Shown one piece after another: positions 15,512-22,527 of a DNA stretch of 40,652 nt (within the stretch, counting starts at the first letter, position 1; every line of letters begins with the position of its first letter). The stretch lies in contig NZ_RDBO01000045.1 of NCBI RefSeq assembly GCF_008120935.1, positions 188,756 through 229,407 on the forward strand. Direction: 5' to 3'. The notes beneath the pieces are model-generated. The model ran no database searches. It saw nothing but the letters and a program-made list of their open reading frames with translations, and had not been told where the DNA came from. The stretch is from Streptomyces sp. sk2.1. Lineage in GTDB: Bacteria; Actinomycetota; Actinomycetes; Streptomycetales; Streptomycetaceae. Both the position numbers and the translations under genes were made by a program.

Positions 15512-17593
15512 ATGAGCCGTCGCTCCAATGGGTTGGTCGCTGTCTGGGCCGAAGCGCAGCGCCAGCAGCAACGTCAACGTGAGGCGCAAGCCAGGTACCA
15601 GCGGGATCAGGAAAGGCAGCAGCGCGCTCACCAGCGGGAACTCGCGCGCAGCCAGCGGGAGCAGAAAGCGGCGTACCGGGAGCAGCGCGAGGCGGAGGCC
15701 AGGCGGCGCACGGAGGAGCTCGACGCACGGGTCGAGTCCTTGCAGGGTCTGTTGGCGGCGGGGTGCCGGGCTCCGGCCTTCGGCGTCGGCGCGCTGACCC
15801 GGGCAGAGCAGGTCGAGGCGTTCTCCCCGGGACAGCTCGCACACCCCATCCGCATGCCGGACCCGAACCAGTACCAGCCGCAAGGCGGTTGGTCCGCGGC
15901 GCGGCGGGCCCAGGCGCAGGCGGAGGCCCGGTCCAGGTTCGAGCGCGACTGGCAGGCCGCGCAGGCGGCGGAAGCGCAGCGCCTGCACCAGTTGGCCGCC
16001 TACCAGTCGCAGTACCAGCAGTGGGCCGATGCCCGGCTGAGTGAGATCCGTCGGCACAACGCCGGCATCGCGGAGATGACGACGGGGCTTCGCAACGGTG
16101 ATCCCGAGGCCGTGGTGGAGTACTTCTCCGCCGCCCTCTACTCCTCGGCCGGTTGGCCCGAGGACCTGCCCCGTCAGGTGTCCGCGGCGTACGACTCCGG
16201 CGCGCGCCAGTTGGTACTGAACTGGGAGCTGCCCAGGTACGACGTCGTCCCGGAGGCGAAGTCGGTGCGCTACATGATCAACGCAGATCAGGAGAAGGAG
16301 TCCCCCCGGCCGGTCACGCAGCGTCGCGCCCTGTACCGGGACGTACTCGCGCAGTGTCTCCTGCTGGTCCTGCGCGATCTTTTCGCGGCCGACGAGTTCG
16401 GTGCGCTGGAATCGGTCGCGTTGAACGGGTTCGTGGACGATCACGACCCGACGACCGGCAGGCGGGCACCCATGTTCCTCGGCACCGTCATGGCTCCGCG
16501 GTCGACTTTCGCCGAACTGCATCTGGAACAGGTGAACGCCGTCAACTGCCTGGTGGACGGACTCCGGGGGCAGCTGTCGTCGCGACCCGATCAGTACGCG
16601 TCCGTGCGGCCCGACCGGGTACCCGAAGACGTCGGCAACGGTGTCGTCACCCACGGGGGCGACGAAGAGCCGGATCTGTACGGGATGGACCCCATCGCCT
16701 TCGAGGCACTGGTCGCCGATCTGTTCCGGGCCATGGGCATGCAGGCCGTGACCACACAGCGCTCGGGTGACGGCGGCGTGGACATCGATGCGCTGGACCC
16801 GACCCCGATTCGCGGCGGCAAGATCGTCGTGCAGGTCAAGCGCTACCGCAACACCGTGCCCCCGACAGCCGTCCGCGACCTGTACGGCACCGTCCAGGAC
16901 GCCGGTGCCAACAAAGGCGTCCTGGTCACGACGTCCGGATTCGGCCCCGGCTCGTACACCTTCGCCAACGGCAAGCCCTTGGAACTGGTGACGGGCTCCG
17001 AGTTGGTCGACCTGCTGCACCGCCACGGGCTGCGCGGGCGGCTGGGCAGCGGCGGCGAACGTCCGGTTCCCGCCCAGCGGACGGCGCCGGACGGCGGGAC
17101 CGGCACGGACGACCACAACGTGTTGGGCATGTACTGGTCGGGCAACGTCGCCCTGGACGTGTGCGCGCTCGTCTGTCGCGGCAACCGCGTTCTGGACGAC
17201 GACCACTTCGTCTTCTTCAACAACCCCCGAACACCCGACGGCACGGTCCGCACGCTCGTCCCCGTCGCGCCGGACAAAGCCGCAGTCCAGGTCTCCTTCG
17301 ACGCGTTGCCGACGCACGCCGACCGTCTCGTCGTCATCGCCGCAATCGATCCTGTCGCCAATCCCGCGGCCGACCTGTCCGGCTTCACCGACGCCGGTAT
17401 CCGGCTGCTGGACGCCGGGAGAACCCCGCTCGACCAGTTGGAGGTCTCCGACGGCCGCCCCGGCGAAACCGCCCTCGTGCTGGGGTCCTTCCGTCGCCGG
17501 GCGAACGACGACTGGGAGTTCGTCGGCGGAGGCAAGGGATACCGGGGCGGCTTGGAGGAACTGGTCCAGGAGTACGGCATCGAAGTGGAATAG
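15512..17593 (+). CDS. Coiled-coil, Mrr-type nuclease and TerD fusion (candidate defence effector)
   Basis: The 693-residue protein has three parts. Residues 1-190 are Gln/Arg/Glu/Ala-rich and should form long coiled coils. Residues ~389-510 are an Mrr_cat restriction endonuclease domain: F-E-A-L-V-A-D-L-F-R-A-M-G, then G-D-G-G-V-D-I-D-A and V-V-Q-V-K-R-Y, the D...Q-x-K form of the PD-(D/E)xK core. Residues ~530-693 are a TerD domain: D-D-D-H-F-V-F-F-N-N-P-x-x-P-D-G-T-V with calcium-binding acidic residues, ending G-Y-R-G-G-L-E-E-L-V-Q-E-Y-G. TerD modules occur in stress and defence operons. ATG 15512 has GGGGAGG about 12 bases upstream. It sits next to a decayed mobile element, with no methylase gene nearby, so a modified-DNA or signal-triggered nuclease is likelier than a classical restriction-modification enzyme. 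Confidence 0.85.
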   Translation: MSRRSNGLVAVWAEAQRQQQRQREAQARYQRDQERQQRAHQRELARSQREQKAAYREQREAEARRRTEELDARVESLQGLLAAGCRAPAFGVGALTRAEQVEAFSPGQLAHPIRMPDPNQYQPQGGWSAARRAQAQAEARSRFERDWQAAQAAEAQRLHQLAAYQSQYQQWADARLSEIRRHNAGIAEMTTGLRNGDPEAVVEYFSAALYSSAGWPEDLPRQVSAAYDSGARQLVLNWELPRYDVVPEAKSVRYMINADQEKESPRPVTQRRALYRDVLAQCLLLVLRDLFAADEFGALESVALNGFVDDHDPTTGRRAPMFLGTVMAPRSTFAELHLEQVNAVNCLVDGLRGQLSSRPDQYASVRPDRVPEDVGNGVVTHGGDEEPDLYGMDPIAFEALVADLFRAMGMQAVTTQRSGDGGVDIDALDPTPIRGGKIVVQVKRYRNTVPPTAVRDLYGTVQDAGANKGVLVTTSGFGPGSYTFANGKPLELVTGSELVDLLHRHGLRGRLGSGGERPVPAQRTAPDGGTGTDDHNVLGMYWSGNVALDVCALVCRGNRVLDDDHFVFFNNPRTPDGTVRTLVPVAPDKAAVQVSFDALPTHADRLVVIAAIDPVANPAADLSGFTDAGIRLLDAGRTPLDQLEVSDGRPGETALVLGSFRRRANDDWEFVGGGKGYRGGLEELVQEYGIEVE

Positions 17594-17786
17594 AGCCACT
17601 GCCGGCATGAGGCATCGTGCCGGGCGCTGCCGACCGCCCGCCGGGTGAACGGTGGCGCGCCGTGGTCGCGACAGGCCAAGGGCAGGCGCCCCGGCCCGCC
17701 CCCTCCGTCCCCTGACCGGTCGGCAGGCCCGGCCCGGTCGGCCCCGTCCGTCCCGTCGGCAGGCCCGGCCCCGTCGGCCGGGTCGG

Positions 17787-19172
17787 TCATCGGGTCGGGG
17801 TCGGGTCCCAGCGCATCCGCAGGGTCGTCGGGGTGAGGACGCTCTTGTAGGTGGGGGTCAGGTCGATGTCGCCCACGGGCTCGACGGTGTACTCGGTGGC
17901 CAGCAGTGCCGCGGTGAGGGTGAGTTGGAGGAGGCCCAGGCGGTAGCCGGCGCAGATCCGGGTGCCGCCGCTGAAGGGGATGTAGGCGTGGCGGGTGCGG
18001 CGGGGGTGTGGTTCGTTCAGCCAGCGCTCGGGGCGGAAGCGGTCGGGGGCGTCCCACCGGCGGGGGTCGCGCTGGAGGAGGTACGGGCTGAACACCAGCT
18101 GGTCGCCGGGGCCGATGGGGTGTCCGGCGATTTTGGTGGGGAGGGCGACGTCCCGGGTCATCAGCCAGACCGGTGGGTGCAGCCGGAGGGATTCCTTGAC
18201 CACGGCGGTGGTGTACGGCAGGTCGCCGGTCGTCCCGTGCGCGGCGACCTCCGCGCGGATGGACTCCGACAGCCCCTTCCGGGTGGCGAGTTCGGCCATC
18301 AGCCAGGTGAGCGCGGCGCCGGGGACCACATGGGTGCCGGTGAGAATCATCTGCAGGGCGGCCCGCGCCTCCTGGGCGGTGGCGTCGGCGTCCGTCAGGA
18401 GTGCGTCCAGCAGGTCGGGGTCGTCGGGCCCGGCCCCGCCGCCGGGCCCGGGATCCGTGCCATCAGGTCCGGGCTCCGCACCGCCGGGTCCGGGTTCCGT
18501 GCCGCCGGGTCCGGGCCTTCGTCCGCGTTCTTCGACGACCTCGGTCAGCACGCCCGCCAGGGCGCGTACGGACGCACGGGCACGGCGGGCCGCCGAGCCC
18601 GGAACCCAGACGGGGAGCGGCAGCGTCACGTCCAGGACGCCGGTGAGCCGTTCGGCGGCCGTCGCGAGGCGGGCGGGCAGCTCGTCGGGGACCGTGGCGA
18701 GGCAGTGGGCGAGCGCCGCGCGCGAACACAGTCCGGGGGCGTGGTCGGCCACGTCCAGCGGACGCCCGGCGAGGGCGGCCAGGTCGGTGCGGATCCGCTC
18801 GCGCATGCGGTGCGCCCCGGCCGAGGCCGCGCGTGCCGCGAGCCCGGCCCGGCCGGCCCGCCGTCCCCGCAGCCACAGTGCGGTGATCTCGTCGGGGTTG
18901 CTGCGGAAACCGTCGAGGAAGTCGCGTCCGGTGCGGAACGTGCGCCCCGTCCCGGTGAGAACCGTGTGCACCTCGTCCGGGTCGGCGACGAAGACCGCGT
19001 TCCGCCCGAACCGGAACGTGTCGCCGCACCGGTCGACCGCCGCCGACAGGAACCCGACGGGGTCCCGCTCGTACGCGTGGGCGTCCGACGGCCGCCATGT
19101 CGCGCCGGACGTACCGGTGGCCCACGGCATGGGCCGGTCCAGCCGCTCGTCAGCCGGGTCGACGACCGTCAT
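17787..19172 (-). CDS. Cytochrome P450, probable peptide-modifying enzyme of a RiPP pair
   Basis: The 461-residue protein has K-E-S-L-R (ExxR, Glu327-Arg330), P-E-R-W (381-384) and the haem loop F-S-G-G-T-R-I-C-A-G (ligand Cys407). The I-helix reads L-T-G-T-H-V-V-P-G (278-285) in place of the usual A-G-x-D/E-T-T, so the proton-relay acid/alcohol pair is missing; such loss is known from P450s that crosslink peptides. A four-fold P-G-P-G-G-x-x repeat (about 220-248) lies in a loop before the I-helix and is encoded by 21-bp tandem repeats. ATG 19172 with AAGGGA nearby is preferred over an upstream GC-rich extension. A 25-residue peptide gene lies upstream on the same strand, the order seen in P450-modified RiPPs. 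No ferredoxin gene is adjacent. Confidence 0.88.
   Translation of the reverse strand: MTVVDPADERLDRPMPWATGTSGATWRPSDAHAYERDPVGFLSAAVDRCGDTFRFGRNAVFVADPDEVHTVLTGTGRTFRTGRDFLDGFRSNPDEITALWLRGRRAGRAGLAARAASAGAHRMRERIRTDLAALAGRPLDVADHAPGLCSRAALAHCLATVPDELPARLATAAERLTGVLDVTLPLPVWVPGSAARRARASVRALAGVLTEVVEERGRRPGPGGTEPGPGGAEPGPDGTDPGPGGGAGPDDPDLLDALLTDADATAQEARAALQMILTGTHVVPGAALTWLMAELATRKGLSESIRAEVAAHGTTGDLPYTTAVVKESLRLHPPVWLMTRDVALPTKIAGHPIGPGDQLVFSPYLLQRDPRRWDAPDRFRPERWLNEPHPRRTRHAYIPFSGGTRICAGYRLGLLQLTLTAALLATEYTVEPVGDIDLTPTYKSVLTPTTLRMRWDPTPTR
18442..18525. repeat. 21-bp tandem repeats inside the P450 gene
   Basis: Units lie at 18442-18462, 18463-18483, 18484-18504 and a diverged 18505-18525. 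They are in frame and encode 7-residue Pro/Gly/Glu units in a loop, so copy number can change without breaking the protein. Confidence 0.82.
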
Positions 19173-19237
19173 CACGTCCCTTCGCGCTCTCCCAGGAGTT
19201 CTTCCGGTCGGCGCTCCGGGGCCGCGCCCCGCGGGCA

Positions 19238-19292
19238 CGGCCCCGGAGTTCCTTCGTCCGTGCACGGCCCCGGATGTTCCTTCGTCCGTGCA
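19238..19292. repeat. Two 27/28-bp direct repeats upstream of the P450 gene
   Basis: CGGCCCCGG(A/AT)GTTCCTTCG-type units lie at 19238-19264 and 19265-19292. They are in the leader region between the small peptide gene and the P450. Confidence 0.75.
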
Positions 19293-19320
19293 CGGCCGCG
19301 GCGCGCGGCCGGAGCGTGCC

Positions 19321-19420
19321 CGGTTCAAGTGCGGCGTGCTCAGCTCAGGTACGGCGTGCCCGGTTCGGGTACAGCATGTTCAGTTCAGGTACGGCGTGTT
19401 CAGTTCGGGTACGGGTAGAG
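19321..19420. repeat. Five 20-bp tandem repeats spanning the 3' end of the small peptide gene
   Basis: Consecutive units begin at 19321, 19341, 19361, 19381 and 19401 (type CAGTTCAGGTACGGCGTGTT). On the minus strand each starts with a version of TACCCGAACTGA, the last three codons and stop of the peptide gene. The repeats thus copy the gene's end and following bases into the leader of the P450. Confidence 0.85.
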
Positions 19421-19477
19421 GTACGTGCCGCGCATCCTGCCCAGCCGGTGACGTACGTACGACGTGATGCGGGCCAT
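19400..19477 (-). CDS. 25-residue candidate precursor peptide for the P450
   Basis: ATG 19477 is preceded by GGGAGG at the ideal 5-base spacing, one of the best ribosome sites in the window. The 25 codons start M-A-R-I-T-S-Y-V-R-H and end G-T-Y-L-Y-P-Y-P-N. The front is basic and helix-prone (leader-like); the tail holds three Tyr separated by Leu or Pro (core-like). P450-crosslinked RiPPs such as biarylitides, cittilins and atropopeptides use short peptides with aromatic-rich C-termini encoded just before the P450, which matches the layout here. The gap to the P450 is 227 bp and repeat-filled. It could instead be a non-functional leader ORF, but the ribosome site and the aromatic tail argue against that. 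Confidence 0.72.
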   Translation of the reverse strand: MARITSYVRHRLGRMRGTYLYPYPN

Positions 19478-19597
19478 GGCTGCCTCCCGGAGATCTGGTG
19501 TGTGCCGACAGGCCCGGTGTGGGCGAGCCGAACGGCACCGGCCGAAGATCACCGGAATTCGACCGGATCCCATATGGACATGGCAGACAAGGCCCTC

Positions 19598-19627
19598 TTG
19601 ACATGGACATTCCGCCCCCGTCATGCT
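19598..19627 (+). promoter_or_regulatory. Possible promoter of the lanthipeptide operon
   Basis: TTGACA (19598-19603) is a perfect -35 box. A poor -10 candidate, CATGCT (19622-19627), follows after 18 bases, 39 bases before the precursor start. The same 189-bp gap must hold the divergent promoter for the minus-strand peptide and P450. Confidence 0.42.
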
Positions 19628-19666
19628 GGCCGCGAATTCATAACTCAGCGCGGGAGGAGTGTGTTC

Positions 19667-19834
19667 ATGCAGGCTGTCGCGGAAAAGGGACAGGTCGAGG
19701 CGGACCAGAGCGCCGATGAGGTGTTCGACCTGGTGATCGGTGATCTGGAGCAGGAAATTCCGCCCCTTGCGTCGCCGACGAATTCGGGCAGCGGTACCGC
19801 CTGTGGTTCGTGCGCGAGCGTCTACTGCTGTTGA
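19667..19834 (+). CDS. Lanthipeptide precursor peptide
   Basis: The 55-residue product has an acidic leader (D-E-V-F-D-L-V-I-G-D-L-E-Q-E-I) of the type recognised by class II synthetases. The C-terminus is rich in Ser, Thr and Cys and ends T-A-C-G-S-C-A-S-V-Y-C-C: four Cys and at least six Ser/Thr available for dehydration and ring closure. No double-Gly cleavage site is seen; the leader/core border may lie near P-P-L-A-S-P. ATG 19667 has GGAGG 9 bases upstream; GTG 19661 is too close to it. The dehydratase gene begins 95 bp downstream. Product structure, ring pattern and activity cannot be read from sequence. Confidence 0.87.
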   Translation: MQAVAEKGQVEADQSADEVFDLVIGDLEQEIPPLASPTNSGSGTACGSCASVYCC

Positions 19835-19929
19835 TGCCCGCCGGGTGGGGCCGCTGACGGCGGCGCCACCCCCCACGGCCTCGCGGCCCACGGCCTCGCG
19901 GCCCGCGGCAACGAGTCGAGAGGGCGACC

Positions 19930-22527
19930 TTGTCGGACGCACCGGCGGACATCGATCCGCTCTGGGAGATGCACGCCCCGGACAGCAGCACCGGTCAGGA
20001 CGATCCCGCAGAACTCCCGCCGGTGGCAGGGAGGTTGATCGCCGCCGTCCGCAAGGGCACCGCGGGCGGGCTCTTCCCGCCGGTCGTCACGGACGGGCCG
20101 GAGGGAACGGTCGTCGTCGACCGGCTGCTCGGCGGCCCGGCGGACGCGCGGATGCTCGCGCACGCCCTCCGGGACGGGCGGTTCGCGCCGCTGCTCGCAT
20201 TGTTGGACCGGCTGGACGAATGGTGCGCTTCCGCCGCGCAGCGCTATTCGCAGGTCGTCGCCACCGGGATCCTCGAAATCACCAACGCCGAAATCTTCGG
20301 GCCGGTCGTTTCCGAGGCTTTCGTGGCGTGCGCGACCGGGCGTGCGCATTACGCCCGCGACCGGGTGGCGGAATGGGCGGCGCGCTGCGAAGAATTCCTG
20401 ACGCTCTTTCTCGACCGATTGCTGCGGGACATGAATACCTGCTGGTCCGACGACCCGGCCCATCGGGGACCGGTCGTCGGGTTGTGGACCCACGGCGAGG
20501 AGACCCACAACGGCCGCCAGCGGGTGCTGCGCCTCGACTGCGCCGGTGGCGGCCGGATCGCGTACAAGCCGCGCCCCGCGTCCGGCGAGCTGCTGTTCAC
20601 CGCGTGCGGCACGGCCGGCCCGCCCGCTTCCCTGTTCGGACTCCTCAACGACGCGCCCGCGGCGTCCGGTGAGGTCCGGCTGCCGGTGCTCTCCTGCTGG
20701 CCCGGCGCCGAACCGGGGTACTTGTGGCAGGAGTGGATCGAGCCGCCCGCGCAGTGGGGACCGATCCGCACGTCCGGGCCGTGGTCGCTGACCGGCACCC
20801 GGCTGACCCGGCCGGAGGCGGCGCGCTTCTGGCACCGGGCCGGCTCGCTGACCGCCGCGATGTTCGGCTTCGGGATCACCGACATGATCGGTGGCAACAT
20901 CGTGACCGGGAGCAGGCCCGGCGAGCGCGAACCGCTGCTGTACCCGATCGACCTGGAGATCTGCTTCGCCCGGATTCCCCGGCTCTACGACACGGGACTG
21001 CTGCACGACCCGACCGCCGAGGTCGACCAGCACCACGTCGGTCTGGAGAACACCCCGCGGTGGTGCTCCGCCGAGGGCCCGCCGGTGTGCTGGCACGCGG
21101 AGCCGACGGGGGCGCTGCGCCTGTACCGCCGCCGCCGGCCCTTCGCCCGGGACGAGACGCGGAACGTCGTCGCGGACACCGACGGGCGGGCCGGGTACGG
21201 CCCCCACCTCCCGGCGATGCTGCGCGGCATGTTCGACGCCTGGACCCTGATGTGCCGGCAGCGGCCGGCAATCCGGCGGTTCCTGTCGACCGCCACCGCC
21301 GGCCACTACGTCCGGGTGCTGCGCCGGCCCACGTTCCAGTACTTCGACGCGCTGGTGCCGCGCTGGCTGTCCGGCGGCGGCGCCGCGCCGGTCCCCGCCG
21401 AGCCGGACGTCCGCTTCGACCGGGCGGAACTCGACCAGCTCCGGCGCATGGACGTGCCGTACTTCGTCCGCTCCCTGGAGGGCGGTCCGGTGCTGCGGGT
21501 CGAACCGCCGCCACTGCCGTTCGAAACGAACCGGGGCGGGCCACTGTCATTCGGAACGGCCCCGGTCGAGCCGCTACCGCTCGGAGCGGCCCCGGTCGAG
21601 CCGTCGCCGTTCGAAACGCCCCTGGTCGAGCCGCCGCCGTTCGGAACGAACAGGGGCGGGCCGCCGCCGTTCGAAACGGCCCGGGTCGCGGCCCGGCCGG
21701 AGCCCGAGGGCGGCTGGCCCCCGCTGCCGTCGCTGCTGGAGGGCGCCAACCTCGACCTCGCCGGTCTCGGGGTGGCGCTTCGCGATGCGGCGGAGAACGT
21801 GTTCGACGACGTGCCCGAGCACGTCGTCACGGACGAGTCGCTGGGCGTCCGGCTGCACCTGCAGAGCCCCACCGAGGGCCAGGTCGGCTTCGACTGGCCG
21901 GAGGTGGGCAGGCGGGTCACCTACATCTGGGACCGGGAGAGGGTACGGCTGCGCATCGACGCGGTGGACGCGCCGGAGGTCTCGGCCGAGCCGTCGCCCG
22001 CCGGGGAGATCCGGCGGCGGCTGCTGCGCCTCGACCGGCTCGACGGCGCCCTCCGGATGCCGTGGGCCGAGGGCGGCATGGTCGACGACGACGCCGAGCA
22101 ACGCCTGCGGACCCTGACCGACGCCGGCATCGACTGGCTGTCCGGGGTCGTGGCCGACCACGGATGGCCGGGGCGCACGTTGGTCGGTGCCGCGGCGGCC
22201 GGCGCCGCGAGTCGCCTCGTGCAGCACGCGCGGGATCATCTGGACTTCCGGCGGCACTGCCTGGAGCTGATGCGGCGGGCGGCGGCGGGCGGTGACCTGC
22301 CGTGGCGCGAGGTCGCCTCCCTGACCGACGAGTTGTGCATCGCCGACGGGCTCCCCCAGGTGTACGGCACGAAGTTCGAGCCGGTGAACGGGGAGCTGGT
22401 GCCGTACCGGATCGGGGAACCGGACGACGTGGACCGCCGACGCGCCTCGATGGGCATGGAGCCCCTGGCGGAATACGCGGAACGGATCCGGCAGCGGTTC
22501 CCCCTGACCGGGAGGGAAACATCATGA
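19930..22527 (+). CDS. LanM-type dehydratase without cyclase domain, fused to DUF6624
   Basis: The 865-residue protein starts at TTG 19930 behind GAGAGGG. Residues ~100-500 are the lanthipeptide dehydratase domain (DUF4135, lipid-kinase-like), which phosphorylates and eliminates Ser/Thr of the precursor. It shows E-T-H-N-G-R (191-196), A-Y-K-P-R (Lys213), D-M-I-G-G-N (318-323, where relatives have D-x-H-x-x-N), P-I-D-L-E (Asp341) and R-R-P-T-F-Q-Y. Residues 528-587 are six 10-residue repeats. From about 720 the sequence matches DUF6624: H-G-W-P-G-R-T-L-V-G, Q-H-A-R-D-H, Q-V-Y-G-T, then D-D-V-D-R-R-R-A-S-M-G. The usual C-terminal LanC half of LanM is absent and is encoded separately downstream. 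The stop overlaps the next ATG (ATGA). Confidence 0.86.
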   Translation: MSDAPADIDPLWEMHAPDSSTGQDDPAELPPVAGRLIAAVRKGTAGGLFPPVVTDGPEGTVVVDRLLGGPADARMLAHALRDGRFAPLLALLDRLDEWCASAAQRYSQVVATGILEITNAEIFGPVVSEAFVACATGRAHYARDRVAEWAARCEEFLTLFLDRLLRDMNTCWSDDPAHRGPVVGLWTHGEETHNGRQRVLRLDCAGGGRIAYKPRPASGELLFTACGTAGPPASLFGLLNDAPAASGEVRLPVLSCWPGAEPGYLWQEWIEPPAQWGPIRTSGPWSLTGTRLTRPEAARFWHRAGSLTAAMFGFGITDMIGGNIVTGSRPGEREPLLYPIDLEICFARIPRLYDTGLLHDPTAEVDQHHVGLENTPRWCSAEGPPVCWHAEPTGALRLYRRRRPFARDETRNVVADTDGRAGYGPHLPAMLRGMFDAWTLMCRQRPAIRRFLSTATAGHYVRVLRRPTFQYFDALVPRWLSGGGAAPVPAEPDVRFDRAELDQLRRMDVPYFVRSLEGGPVLRVEPPPLPFETNRGGPLSFGTAPVEPLPLGAAPVEPSPFETPLVEPPPFGTNRGGPPPFETARVAARPEPEGGWPPLPSLLEGANLDLAGLGVALRDAAENVFDDVPEHVVTDESLGVRLHLQSPTEGQVGFDWPEVGRRVTYIWDRERVRLRIDAVDAPEVSAEPSPAGEIRRRLLRLDRLDGALRMPWAEGGMVDDDAEQRLRTLTDAGIDWLSGVVADHGWPGRTLVGAAAAGAASRLVQHARDHLDFRRHCLELMRRAAAGGDLPWREVASLTDELCIADGLPQVYGTKFEPVNGELVPYRIGEPDDVDRRRASMGMEPLAEYAERIRQRFPLTGRETS
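21511..21690. repeat. Six 30-bp tandem repeats in the LanM linker
   Basis: Units begin every 30 bases from 21511 to 21661. They encode 10-residue Pro/Phe/Gly-rich units (type P-P-P-F-E-T-x-x-x-E or x-R-G-G) that link the dehydratase to the C-terminal part. Being in frame, they can vary in number. Confidence 0.88.

Noticed and set aside
15452..17608. A 718-codon minus-strand frame across the Mrr-TerD gene
   Set aside because: The plus-strand frame carries the Mrr and TerD motifs; this is its antisense shadow.
19173..19328. N-terminal extension of the P450 up to 19328
   Set aside because: It reads direct-repeat DNA into Arg/Gly/Pro-rich sequence; the P450 fold begins just after ATG 19172, which has AAGGGA before it.
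19097..19666. A much longer N-terminus for the lanthipeptide precursor (frame open from 19097)
   Set aside because: The upstream part crosses the P450 leader, the repeats and a -35 box; ATG 19667 has a GGAGG site and gives a normal precursor length.
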